A stretch of 64,000 nucleotides of DNA, from NCBI RefSeq assembly GCF_000442275.2, contig NZ_KE557306.1, forward strand, positions 840,959 through 904,958, in the 5' to 3' direction. Of the stretch, positions 28,102 to 36,432 are shown piece after piece. Both the position numbers and the translations under genes were made by a program. The notes beneath the pieces are model-generated. The model was not told where the DNA came from. It was given only the letters and a program-made list of their open reading frames with translations, and made no database searches. The stretch comes from Litoreibacter arenae DSM 19593 (lineage in GTDB: Bacteria; Pseudomonadota; Alphaproteobacteria; Rhodobacterales; Rhodobacteraceae). The stretch's first letter is position 1. Each line of letters starts with the position of its first letter.

Positions 28102-28154
28102 TGATCTCTCCGGAAGGCGTTGGCGGAAAGATAACACATCAGCGCCGCCGTTCT

Positions 28155-28220
28155 ATAGGGTTCGCCCTATTGTGATGATGGAATCCGACGGGATTAACCG
28201 GCAAATTGCCGTAAAGGCAA
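28155..28220 (+). promoter_or_regulatory. Inverted repeats upstream of the ABC binding-protein gene
   Basis: Two structures lie here: ATAGGG-TTCG-CCCTAT (28155-28170), a tetraloop hairpin, and the overlapping half-sites CGGCAA-A-TTGCCG (28199-28211) and TTGCC-GTAAA-GGCAA (28206-28220). The second group looks like an operator array ending 78 bases before the start codon. Confidence 0.45.
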
Positions 28221-28298
28221 GCCGCGCAAGGCCCCTTTTCTTTTAGGGAATCGGTGCGTAGTGTCAGGCAGTACAAGTTACGATCAGGGAGATCACTC

Positions 28299-29480
28299 AT
28301 GAAAAAACTGTTGCTTGCAACTACCGCCACGGCCCTTTTGTCCGGCGCGGCATTTGCTGAAGACGTCAAGATCGGCATCATTTTGGGCTTCACCGGCCCG
28401 CTGGAATCGCTGGCCCAACAGATGGCTGGCGGCGCTGAAGCGGCGATCAAGGAAGTCAGCGAGTCCGGCAAGCTGCTGGATGGCGCGACTGTCGAGGGCA
28501 TCCGCGCGGACAGCACCTGTGTCGACGCTGCCGCCGCGACATCGGCTGCGGAACGACTGGTCACATCCGACAAGGTAAACGCCATCATGGGCGCGGACTG
28601 TTCCGGCGTGACCGGCGCGATCCTGTCCAACGTGGCGCTGGCAAACGGCACCGTGATGATTTCGCCATCCGCGACGTCCCCCGGCCTGTCCGATGCCGAG
28701 GATAACGGGTTGTTCTTCCGCACCGCCCCGTCCGATGCCCGCCAAGGTGTCGTGATGACCGAAGTGCTGTTGGAAGAAGGTATCGAGTCGGTCGCACTGA
28801 CCTACACCAACAACGACTACGGCAAGGGTCTGGCTGACGCGTTCCAGACCGCCTACGAGGCAGCTGGCGGCACCGTCACCATCTCTGCGGCGCATGAAGA
28901 TGGCAAGGCCGACTACTCCGCCGAAGTTGGCGCACTGGCCTCTGCCGGTGGTGACCGTCTGGTCGTTGCGGGTTATGTTGATCAGGGCGGCTCCGGCATC
29001 GTGCGGGCTGCGCTGGATTCCGGTGCCTTCGACACGTTCCACTTCCCCGATGGCATGATCTCCGACAAGCTGGTCGAGAATTTCGGTTCGGAAATCGACG
29101 GCTCCACGGGTCAGAACCCCGGCACCGACAGCCCCGGCGCGCAGAAGTATCAAGAGATCATCGGCGATGCGTTCAACGCGACATCGCCTTTCTCTGCGGA
29201 AAGCTATGACGCTGCCGCGCTGATCATGCTGGCGATGCAGGCTGCGGGTTCCGCTGACTCGTCCGAGTTCAAGGACAAGGTCATGGATGTGGCCAACGCA
29301 CCGGGCGAGAAAATCTACCCCGGCGAGTTGGGCAAGGCGCTGGACCTGATCAAGGCGGGCGAAGATATCGACTATGTCGGTGCGTCGGCGGTCGAGCTGA
29401 TCGGTGGCGGCGAGTCTGCTGGCAACTACCGTCAGGTGACCTTCACCGACGGCCAGTTGGAAGTGGTCAAGTACCGCTAG
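28299..29480 (+). CDS. ABC transporter substrate-binding protein (branched-chain amino acid type)
   Basis: Periplasmic receptor of the uptake system encoded downstream. A signal peptide covers residues 1-20 (MKKLLLATTATALLSG, ending AFA). A type I periplasmic fold follows, with KIGIILGFTGPLESLAQQM near the N-terminus and SPSATSPGLSD near residue 127, the region that holds the amino-acid backbone in LivJ-like proteins. The start at 28299 has a GGGAG ribosome site, giving 393 aa. A terminator-like hairpin separates it from the ATPase gene. The ligand is unknown and may not be a branched-chain amino acid. Confidence 0.9.
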   Translation: MKKLLLATTATALLSGAAFAEDVKIGIILGFTGPLESLAQQMAGGAEAAIKEVSESGKLLDGATVEGIRADSTCVDAAAATSAAERLVTSDKVNAIMGADCSGVTGAILSNVALANGTVMISPSATSPGLSDAEDNGLFFRTAPSDARQGVVMTEVLLEEGIESVALTYTNNDYGKGLADAFQTAYEAAGGTVTISAAHEDGKADYSAEVGALASAGGDRLVVAGYVDQGGSGIVRAALDSGAFDTFHFPDGMISDKLVENFGSEIDGSTGQNPGTDSPGAQKYQEIIGDAFNATSPFSAESYDAAALIMLAMQAAGSADSSEFKDKVMDVANAPGEKIYPGELGKALDLIKAGEDIDYVGASAVELIGGGESAGNYRQVTFTDGQLEVVKYR

Positions 29481-29502
29481 GTTGTAGCGACGAAGATCTG
29501 AA

Positions 29503-29530
29503 AACAGCCCGGAGCAATTCCGGGCTGTTT
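29503..29530 (+). terminator. Terminator-like hairpin between binding-protein and ATPase genes
   Basis: AACAGCCCGGA-GCAAT-TCCGGGCTGTT, a perfect 11-bp stem running into TTTT. It probably stops part of the transcription so that the binding protein is made in excess over the membrane components. Confidence 0.75.
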
Positions 29531-29550
29531 TGCTAGGGGAGACAAAAATA

Positions 29551-30330
29551 ATGATCGTCGTAGACGACTTGCATAAACATTTCGGCGGATTCCATGCCGT
29601 AGACGGCGCCAGCCTGACCATTCAGGAAGGATCAATCACCGGATTGATCGGACCGAACGGCGCTGGCAAAACCACTCTTTTCAACGTGATAGCGGGCGTT
29701 CTTCAACCAACGTCCGGCAGGGTGACCATGGCGGGCGAGGATATCACCGGCCTGCCGCCGCACACGCTGTTTTCCAAAGGCTTGCTGCGCACGTTCCAGA
29801 TCGCGCATGAGTTCTCCTCCATGACGTTGCGCGAAAACCTGATGATGGTGCCGGGCAACCAGTCCGGCGAGACGCTGTGGAACACATGGTTCGGCCGCAA
29901 ACGCATCGCCGACGAGGAACGCGCGCTGGCGGCCAAGGCCGACGAGGTGCTGGAGTTCCTGACCATCGACCATATCAGTGACGAGCGGGCGGGCAATATC
30001 TCGGGCGGGCAAAAGAAGCTGCTGGAGTTGGGCCGCACCATGATGGTCGACGCCAAGATCGTGTTCTTGGACGAGGTCGGCGCAGGCGTGAACCGCACCC
30101 TGCTCAACACCATCGGCGACGCGATCATCCGGCTCAACAAGGAACGCGGCTACACCTTCGTGGTGATCGAGCATGACATGGATTTCATTGACCGCCTCTG
30201 CGACCCCGTCATCTGCATGGCAGAGGGCCGCGTGCTGGCGGAAGGCACGCTGGACGAGATCAAAGCCAACGAGCATGTGATCGAGGCCTATCTGGGCACT
30301 GGTCTGAAGAACAAGGTGGCCCACGCATGA
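29551..30330 (+). CDS. ABC transporter ATP-binding protein LivG-like
   Basis: First ATPase of the uptake system, 259 aa from the ATG at 29551 (ribosome site GGGGAGAC). Walker A GPNGAGKT, signature ISGGQKKLLELGRTMM, Walker B VFLDEVGAG and switch VVIEHDMDFI are present. The Pro usually following DE in Walker B is Val here, while the catalytic Glu is kept. Overlaps the next gene by ATGA. Confidence 0.92.
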   Translation: MIVVDDLHKHFGGFHAVDGASLTIQEGSITGLIGPNGAGKTTLFNVIAGVLQPTSGRVTMAGEDITGLPPHTLFSKGLLRTFQIAHEFSSMTLRENLMMVPGNQSGETLWNTWFGRKRIADEERALAAKADEVLEFLTIDHISDERAGNISGGQKKLLELGRTMMVDAKIVFLDEVGAGVNRTLLNTIGDAIIRLNKERGYTFVVIEHDMDFIDRLCDPVICMAEGRVLAEGTLDEIKANEHVIEAYLGTGLKNKVAHA

Positions 30331-31163
30331 GCGACGACAAGTATAGCGCCCGCGGTAACAAGGATGCGTCGCTGGGCAAGAACCCGACGCAAGCGGTCGG
30401 CGGCACCATCGAGACGCAGCGCACCAAGCACGCGCCCACCAAGGGTACACCTGACGAGCCCTATCTGATCGGCGATGCGATGTCCGGCGGCTACGGCCAA
30501 GGCCCTGACATTCTGCACGACTGCACCATCGCCGTGAACGAAGGCGAGATTGCCGTGATCGTCGGCCCCAATGGCGCAGGCAAGTCCACGGCGATGAAGG
30601 CGGTCTTCGGGATGCTCGACGTGCGCCGTGGAGCAGTGCGCTTGGGGGGCGAGGATATCACCGCCCTGACCCCGCAGGCGCGCGTGGCGAAGGGGATGGC
30701 CTTCGTGCCGCAAACCTCCAACATCTTCACCTCCATGACGGTCGAGGAAAATCTGGAAATGGGTGCCTTCCTGCGCCGCGACGACATCCAGAAAACCATT
30801 GAGCAGGTCTATGAGCTGTTCCCGATCCTGCGCGAGAAACGCAATCAGGCGGCGGGTGAGTTGTCCGGCGGTCAACGCCAGCAGGTCGCTGTGGGCCGCG
30901 CGTTGATGACCCAGCCGAAAGTGCTGATGCTTGACGAGCCGACCGCAGGGGTCTCGCCCATCGTGATGGACGAGCTGTTCGACCGGATCATCGAGGTTGC
31001 CCGCACCGGTATTTCCATCCTGATGGTGGAGCAGAACGCCCGACAAGCGCTTGAAATTGCGGATAAAGGCTATGTTCTGGTGCAGGGCCGCAACCGCTTC
31101 ACCGATACGGGGCAGGCTTTGCTGAACGACCCCGAAGTCCGCAAAAGTTTTCTGGGGGGCTGA
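30327..31163 (+). CDS. ABC transporter ATP-binding protein LivF-like, with extended N-terminus
   Basis: Second ATPase, 278 aa. Walker A GPNGAGKST lies at residues 80-88, whereas LivF proteins normally have it near 35-43. The first 45 residues are polar and without obvious fold. The ABC part is complete: signature LSGGQRQQVAVGRALM, Walker B VLMLDEPTAG and switch ILMVEQNARQA. The ATG overlaps the livG-like stop, which supports this start and hence the extension. Confidence 0.9.
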   Translation: MSDDKYSARGNKDASLGKNPTQAVGGTIETQRTKHAPTKGTPDEPYLIGDAMSGGYGQGPDILHDCTIAVNEGEIAVIVGPNGAGKSTAMKAVFGMLDVRRGAVRLGGEDITALTPQARVAKGMAFVPQTSNIFTSMTVEENLEMGAFLRRDDIQKTIEQVYELFPILREKRNQAAGELSGGQRQQVAVGRALMTQPKVLMLDEPTAGVSPIVMDELFDRIIEVARTGISILMVEQNARQALEIADKGYVLVQGRNRFTDTGQALLNDPEVRKSFLGG

Positions 31164-31165
31164 GG

Positions 31166-31510
31166 ATGAAGCACCTGTATATCGCTATCGCCGCCGCTCT
31201 CGTGAGCGCACCCGCGCTCGCCACGACATGCACGTTCACCACAGAGTGTTTCGAGGCGGAAGCCTGCGCAGACAGCGCCTTTACGGTCGCCATTGAGGAA
31301 AAAGACGGTGCGACCCGTCTGGTCAGCGACGCCGAAACTATCCCCGTCAGCGTCGGCGGCAGCGACGCCGCCCGCGTCTACGTAGGCGTGACAGACAGCG
31401 CCTTCCACCTGATGAGCAGCAGCGCATCGGGCGTGGCCCGCTATTCGACACATCTCTATGACGGGCCGATAATGGTGAATTACCTCGGAAGCTGCGAGGG
31501 AGCAGAATAA
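31166..31510 (+). CDS. Small secreted cysteine-containing protein within the ABC operon
   Basis: Family not recognised. It has a clear Sec signal peptide (MKHLYIAIAAALVSAPALA, residues 1-19) and a mature part of about 95 residues with Cys at 22, 28, 34 and 110, so two periplasmic disulfides are possible. The rest is rich in Thr, Ser and Val, suggesting beta structure. It starts two bases after the livF-like stop (GAGG ribosome site) and its TAA overlaps the livH-like ATG. Co-translation with transporter subunits points to a role with this system, which is inference. Confidence 0.75.
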   Translation: MKHLYIAIAAALVSAPALATTCTFTTECFEAEACADSAFTVAIEEKDGATRLVSDAETIPVSVGGSDAARVYVGVTDSAFHLMSSSASGVARYSTHLYDGPIMVNYLGSCEGAE

Positions 31511-32520
31511 TGGATTTCTTGAACGCAATCGTCGCCTTCGCCAACTTCGTTCTGGTCCCCGGCACCGCCTACGGCGCACAGCTTGCGCTTGGTGCGCTCG
31601 GGGTGACACTGATTTATGGCATCCTGCGGTTCTCCAACTTCGCCCATGGCGATACCATGGCCTTCGGCACCATGTTCGTGATCCTGATCACTTGGGGCTT
31701 CCAAGGTCTCGGCATCAGCTTCGGCCCCTTGCCCACTGCCCTGCTGGCCCTGCCCCTCGGGATCGTGCTGACGGGCTTCGTGCTGATCGGCACCGACAAG
31801 ATGGTCTACAGCTTCTACCGGCAGCGGAAGGTGAAGCCCGTGGTGCTGGTCATGGTCAGCCTCGGGGTGATGTTCATCATGAACGGGCTGACGCGCTTCA
31901 TCATCGGCCCCGACGACCAACGTTTCGCCGATGGGGAGCGGTTCATCATCTCCGCCCGCACTTTCAAAGAAATGACCGGTCTGGAGGAAGGTTTGGCGAT
32001 CAAGACGACCCAAGGCATCACCGTCATCACCGCCGTGATCGTGGTGGCGATCCTGTTCTGGTTCCTCAACAAGACCCGCACCGGAAAATCCATGCGTGCC
32101 TATTCCGACAACGAAGATCTGGCGCTGCTCTCCGGCATCAACCCGGAACGTGTGGTGCTTTACACATGGTTAATTGTGGCGGCTCTGGCGACCGTTGCAG
32201 GCACGCTTTACGGGCTTGATAAGTCGTTCAAGCCGTTCACCTACTTCCAGTTGCTGCTGCCGATCTTCGCCGCCGCAATCGTCGGCGGCCTGGGCAACCC
32301 GGTCGGTGCCATCGCCGGCGGTTTCGTGATCGCGTTCTCCGAGGTGACGGTGACCTACGCCTTCAAGAAGGTCGCGACCTACATCCTGCCGGATGCGCTG
32401 GCACCCGACGGGCTGCTCCAGTTAATGAGCACGGATTACAAGTTCGCCGTGTCTTTCTCGATCCTGATCATCGTGCTGCTGTTCAAACCGACCGGCCTGT
32501 TCAAAGGACAATCCGTATGA
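31510..32520 (+). CDS. ABC transporter permease LivH-like
   Basis: First channel subunit, 336 aa with about eight membrane segments. LivH features include TLIYGILRFSNFAHGD near residue 35, FGTMFVILI, and GGLGNPVGAIAGGFVIAFSE near 260. The ATG shares a base with the stop of the small secreted protein, and the end overlaps the livM-like start by four bases. Confidence 0.92.
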   Translation: MDFLNAIVAFANFVLVPGTAYGAQLALGALGVTLIYGILRFSNFAHGDTMAFGTMFVILITWGFQGLGISFGPLPTALLALPLGIVLTGFVLIGTDKMVYSFYRQRKVKPVVLVMVSLGVMFIMNGLTRFIIGPDDQRFADGERFIISARTFKEMTGLEEGLAIKTTQGITVITAVIVVAILFWFLNKTRTGKSMRAYSDNEDLALLSGINPERVVLYTWLIVAALATVAGTLYGLDKSFKPFTYFQLLLPIFAAAIVGGLGNPVGAIAGGFVIAFSEVTVTYAFKKVATYILPDALAPDGLLQLMSTDYKFAVSFSILIIVLLFKPTGLFKGQSV

Positions 32521-33821
32521 CCCGCCGCGACGCACTTCTCTTCGTATTCGTCGGTTTCCTGATCCTCGGCACCGGCTTCACCCAGTCGTGGAACTCGGCG
32601 CTGCTGATCCTGAACATGGGACTGATCTCGGCCATCATGGCTTTGGGCGTCAACCTGCAATGGGGCCTCGCGGGCCTGTTCAACGTGGGCGTCATGGGGT
32701 TCGTAGCACTTGGCGGGTTGGCGACTGTCATCACCTCCATGCCCCCCAATGCCGAGGAATGGAGCGTCGGCGGCCTGCGCGTCATCTTCGGCCTGCTTCT
32801 GGGTGCCGGCACGATCATCGCAACCATCATTGCGCGGCGACGCATGTCCAAGGGCCGCGCCCGAACCTTCGCGACACTGGCGATCCTCATCGGCGGCTTC
32901 TTCCTGTTCCGCTACGTCTTCGACGGCGGGGTCGAGGCGATCGAGGCAGTCAATCCGGCCTCCACCGGCTACCTTGGCGGGCTGGGCCTGCCTGTCTTGC
33001 TGGCATGGCCCATGGGCGGTCTGCTGGCAGCCGGGGCCGCGTGGATCATCGGCAAGACGGCGCTTGGCTTACGCTCCGACTATCTGGCCATCGCGACACT
33101 GGGCATCGCCGAGATCATCATCTACATCCTCAAAAACGAGGACTGGCTGTCGCGCGGCGTGAAAAACGTCGTGGGTCTGCCGCGCCCAACGGGTGTGCCT
33201 TACGAGATCGACTTGCAGAACAACGCAGGCTTCGTGGAACGCGCGGCGGGCCTCGGTCTGGACCCTGCGACCGCGTCCACGCTCTACGTAAAAATTGGCT
33301 ATTCGGTTCTGTTCACCGTGGTGTTGGTACTTCTGCTCTGGCTGGCGCAAAAGGCCCTGAACTCGCCTTGGGGCCGGATGATGCGGGCGATCCGCGACAA
33401 CGAGGTCGCGGCCGAGGCCATGGGCAAGGACGTGACCGCGCGGCACCTGCAGGTGTTCATCCTCGGCTCCGCCATTTGCGGCATCGCAGGCGCGATGATG
33501 ACGACACTCGACGGCCAGCTGACCCCCACCAGCTACCAGCCCCTGCGCTACACATTCCTGATCTGGGTGATGGTGATCGTCGGCGGCTCCGGCAACAATT
33601 TCGGCTCGGTCCTCGGCGGCTTCCTGATCTGGTTCCTCTGGGTTCAGGTCGAGCCAATGGGCCTTGCTCTGATGCAGCTTATCACCGCGGGCATGTCGGA
33701 CGGGTTCTGGCTGAAGGACCACCTCATCGACAGCGCCGCGCATATGCGTTTGCTGACCATGGGTCTGGTCCTGCTTCTGGTGCTCCGGTTCAGCCCGCGC
33801 GGCCTGATCCCCGAACGCTAA
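32517..33821 (+). CDS. ABC transporter permease LivM-like
   Basis: Second channel subunit, 434 aa, longer than many LivM proteins because of loops at about residues 75-120 and 210-250. Conserved parts include GLAGLFNVGVMGFVALGG near residue 55, the EAA-like loop SPWGRMMRAIRDNEVAAEAMGKD and GGSGNNFGSVLGGFLIWF. Last gene of the ABC operon, with a GC-rich hairpin 22 bases after its stop. Confidence 0.92.
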   Translation: MTRRDALLFVFVGFLILGTGFTQSWNSALLILNMGLISAIMALGVNLQWGLAGLFNVGVMGFVALGGLATVITSMPPNAEEWSVGGLRVIFGLLLGAGTIIATIIARRRMSKGRARTFATLAILIGGFFLFRYVFDGGVEAIEAVNPASTGYLGGLGLPVLLAWPMGGLLAAGAAWIIGKTALGLRSDYLAIATLGIAEIIIYILKNEDWLSRGVKNVVGLPRPTGVPYEIDLQNNAGFVERAAGLGLDPATASTLYVKIGYSVLFTVVLVLLLWLAQKALNSPWGRMMRAIRDNEVAAEAMGKDVTARHLQVFILGSAICGIAGAMMTTLDGQLTPTSYQPLRYTFLIWVMVIVGGSGNNFGSVLGGFLIWFLWVQVEPMGLALMQLITAGMSDGFWLKDHLIDSAAHMRLLTMGLVLLLVLRFSPRGLIPER

Positions 33822-33831
33822 AGTAACCGCT

Positions 33832-33906
33832 CATTAAGGTTAACGCGCCCCGGTCTGATCAGGGGCGCGCGGACCTCGTTTCCATTTGGTTAAAAATACT
33901 CAAAGA
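33832..33906 (-). repeat. 3'-end sequence element, copy B (composite 75 bases)
   Basis: Read on the minus strand it gives TTTGAGTATTT, AACCAAATGGAAAC, a variable middle and GTTAACCTTAATG, as in copy A. It lies 20 bases past the stop of flavoprotein 2. Confidence 0.6.
33844..33869 (+). terminator. GC-rich hairpin between convergent livM-like and flavoprotein 2 genes
   Basis: CGCGCCCC and GGGGCGCG with a 10-base loop. There is no T-run on either side, so strength is uncertain; it may act for both converging transcripts. It sits inside repeat copy B. Confidence 0.5.
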
Positions 33907-33925
33907 GCCTGGGCTTCAGCTCACA

Positions 33926-36337
33926 CTATGCCCGCAGCTTACGCCCCTCGGGATCAAACGGCGGCTCTGCCAATACCACCCCGCGATGCGGCCGCCCGAG
34001 GATCATCACGTCGACCTCAGCGCCCGCCTCGACGCCTTGCAAAAACCCGAGCGCCAGAGACTTGCCGACGCTATACCCATAGGCCCCCGAACTGACCCGG
34101 CCAACAGGCGTTCCGTCTGGCAAAAATACCGGCTCGCCGCCCGTTGCATCCGCCTGATCCACGTCGAGCACCTCGATAATGCTCAACCGCTCGCGCGGTG
34201 CGTTCTCTTGCAGCACCGCATAGGCGTCCTTGTTCAAAAACGCCTTGTCCATCTTGATCAGATCCGCCAGCCCCACCTCCTGCGGCCAGTATTCCGGGCT
34301 GTATTCGCGCGACCACGACCCGTACCCTTTCTCGATCCGCAGCGACATCAGCGCGCGGGAGCCGACGGGCCCTGCACCGAATGCCCGTCCCGTCTCGATT
34401 AACGCCGCGTAAAGGCGCTGCTGGTCCTGGGTCTTGCAATGCAGCTCCCAGCCCAGATCGCCGGTGAAAGAGACTCGCAGCGCGATGAGGTCCACCCCTG
34501 CTAGCGTGATCCGCTGCGATCGCATGAACGGGAAATCCCGGGTCGCCAGCGACGCGTTGGTCAACCGCTCCAGCAACGCGCGGCTGTCGGGCCCTGCGAC
34601 GTTGAAGCCGCAGATGGCTTCGGTCTTGCTTTCAAACACGACGCTGTCGGGGCGCTCCACCATGTTGAAGAAGCGCAGATGATACCGCTCCGCCATACCG
34701 GAGCCGACGATCAGGAACTCCTCGTCCCCCAGCTTGGTCACGGTAAAATCGCCCGCGATCCCGCCGCGCACGCCGATCAGCGGTGTCAGGCAGGACCGCC
34801 CCACGGCCTTCGGCATGTTATTGGCGAACACTGCGTTCAACCAATCCGACGCCCCCTGCCCGCGCACCGAGTATTTCGCGAAGTTGGAGATGTCGATGAT
34901 CCCCGCCCGCTCGCGGAGCATACGGCACTCATCGCCGACCGGCTCGAACCAGTTTTGGCGGGTGAAACCGTTGGTGTCCTGAACACCGACCTCATCTGCG
35001 AACCATAATGGATGCTCCCACCCGTAGTTCAGCCCGAACACCGCGCCCATGGCTTTTTGCGCCTCGTAAATCGGCCGCACGCGGGCGGGACGTCCGGCGG
35101 AGCGTTCCTCATTGGGGAAGTGGATCGAAAAGCGGTTGGCATATTGGTCGCCAACCTTTGCCTTGGTGAATTTCTTGTCCGCCCACGCGCCAAACCGCGC
35201 CATATCCCACGGGAACATATCCAGATGCGGCTCGCCCGTGACAATCCATTCCGCCGTGAGCGAGCCAAGCCCGCCGGATTGCGAGAACCCCGGAATGATG
35301 CCGTTGCAGCAGAAATACCCTTTCAGTTCCGGCACCGGACCGAACAGCGCGTTGGCGTCGGGTGACCAGATCATCGGGCCGTTGATGACCCGCTTGATCC
35401 CTGCAGTGCCGACGACCGGCACGCGGTCGATGGCGCGCATCATGTTGTCCTCGATCCGCTCCAGATCGTCAGCGAACAGCTCATGCCCGAAGCCTTGCGG
35501 GGTGCCGTCCTCCGCCCAGAAACGCACGTCCTTTTCATAGGCGCCAACCAACAGGCCCTGACCCTCTTGCCGCAGGTAATACTCCCCATCGCGGTCCGCG
35601 ACCGAAGGCAGCCGCCGGTCCATCGCGGCAATCTCGGGAATTGTCTCCGTGACGAAATACTGGTGTTCCGTCGGTTGCAAGGGCAACGCGATCCCCGCCA
35701 GCGCCGCCACTTCGCGGCCCCACAATCCGGCGGCGTTTACCACCACGGGCGTCACGATATCGCCCTTGGGCGTCTTTACCACCCATGTCCCGTCCGATTG
35801 CTGGTCTGTCGCGGTCACAGGGGTGAAGCGGTAGATCTCCGCCCCGTTCTGCCGTGCGCCGGTGGCGTAGGCATTGGTCACGCCGGACGGGTCCACATTG
35901 CCGCCGGACGGCTCGTACATGATGCAGCGGATGCCATCGTAGTTTACCAACGGATGCAGGCGCTCTGCCCCGGCGCGGTCCACCTCGTAGAAGTTTAGCC
36001 CGTAATACTTGGCCTTCGCCGCTTGCAGACGCAGCTGATGTTCCCGCGCCTCGGTCTGCGCCAGATAGAGCGATCCCGGCTGGAACACCCCGCAAGACTG
36101 CCCGGTCTCGGCCTCCAGCGCGTTATACAGATCCATCGTGTAATTCTGGATGCGGGTGATGTTGTTGTTGTCATGCAGCCCGTGAATGTTCGCCGCCGCG
36201 TGCCATGTGGAGCCGGAGGTCAGCTCGTCACGCTCCAGCAGCACCACATCGCTCCAACCCAGCTTGGTCAGGTGGTACAGGATCGAGCAGCCGATCACGC
36301 CGCCCCCGATAACAACGGCCTGTGCGTGGGTCTTCAT
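33926..36337 (-). CDS. FAD-dependent oxidoreductase with GcvT-like domain (dimethylglycine/sarcosine dehydrogenase-like), paralogue 2
   Basis: Predicted N-demethylating flavoprotein coupled to tetrahydrofolate. The N-terminus shows AVVIGGGVIGCSILYHL, LLERDELTSGSTWHAAAN with the His expected to carry FAD, and a segment (EAETGQSCGVFQPGSL) close to that of dimethylglycine dehydrogenase. The oxidoreductase part runs to about residue 390. The GcvT-like part follows (RMLRERAGIIDISNFAKY, VSFTGDLGWELH, MSLRIEKGYGSWSRE). I choose the ATG at 36337 (803 aa) because GAGGAAG precedes it and its length equals paralogue 3. The frame continues to 36394. Confidence 0.87.
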   Translation of the reverse strand: MKTHAQAVVIGGGVIGCSILYHLTKLGWSDVVLLERDELTSGSTWHAAANIHGLHDNNNITRIQNYTMDLYNALEAETGQSCGVFQPGSLYLAQTEAREHQLRLQAAKAKYYGLNFYEVDRAGAERLHPLVNYDGIRCIMYEPSGGNVDPSGVTNAYATGARQNGAEIYRFTPVTATDQQSDGTWVVKTPKGDIVTPVVVNAAGLWGREVAALAGIALPLQPTEHQYFVTETIPEIAAMDRRLPSVADRDGEYYLRQEGQGLLVGAYEKDVRFWAEDGTPQGFGHELFADDLERIEDNMMRAIDRVPVVGTAGIKRVINGPMIWSPDANALFGPVPELKGYFCCNGIIPGFSQSGGLGSLTAEWIVTGEPHLDMFPWDMARFGAWADKKFTKAKVGDQYANRFSIHFPNEERSAGRPARVRPIYEAQKAMGAVFGLNYGWEHPLWFADEVGVQDTNGFTRQNWFEPVGDECRMLRERAGIIDISNFAKYSVRGQGASDWLNAVFANNMPKAVGRSCLTPLIGVRGGIAGDFTVTKLGDEEFLIVGSGMAERYHLRFFNMVERPDSVVFESKTEAICGFNVAGPDSRALLERLTNASLATRDFPFMRSQRITLAGVDLIALRVSFTGDLGWELHCKTQDQQRLYAALIETGRAFGAGPVGSRALMSLRIEKGYGSWSREYSPEYWPQEVGLADLIKMDKAFLNKDAYAVLQENAPRERLSIIEVLDVDQADATGGEPVFLPDGTPVGRVSSGAYGYSVGKSLALGFLQGVEAGAEVDVMILGRPHRGVVLAEPPFDPEGRKLRA

Positions 36338-36351
36338 GGCGGGGCTTCCTC

Positions 36352-36369
36352 GTTTGGTTTTCACCAAAC
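36352..36369. promoter_or_regulatory. Inverted repeat before flavoprotein 2
   Basis: GTTTGGT-TTTC-ACCAAAC, a perfect 7-bp repeat with a 4-base spacer, 15 bases before the start codon. It could be an operator or an RNA hairpin over the ribosome site. Confidence 0.45.
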
Positions 36370-36403
36370 TGACCTGTCGGGCGGCGTCATTCATCCCCCC
36401 AAG

Positions 36404-36431
36404 GCGACAAAACTTTTCTCACCGCGACAAA
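36404..36431. promoter_or_regulatory. Direct repeats TTTGTCGC upstream of flavoprotein 2
   Basis: On the minus strand TTTGTCGC occurs twice, 20 bases apart start to start (about two helical turns), in the 95-base gap between the DUF2254 stop and flavoprotein 2. The two units lie on one DNA face, as in activator sites. Confidence 0.35.
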
Positions 36432-36432
36432 T

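Noticed and set aside
28293-29621. Long minus-strand open frame opposite the ABC binding-protein gene
   Set aside because: Mirror of a clear coding gene with no recognisable domain and no ribosome site.
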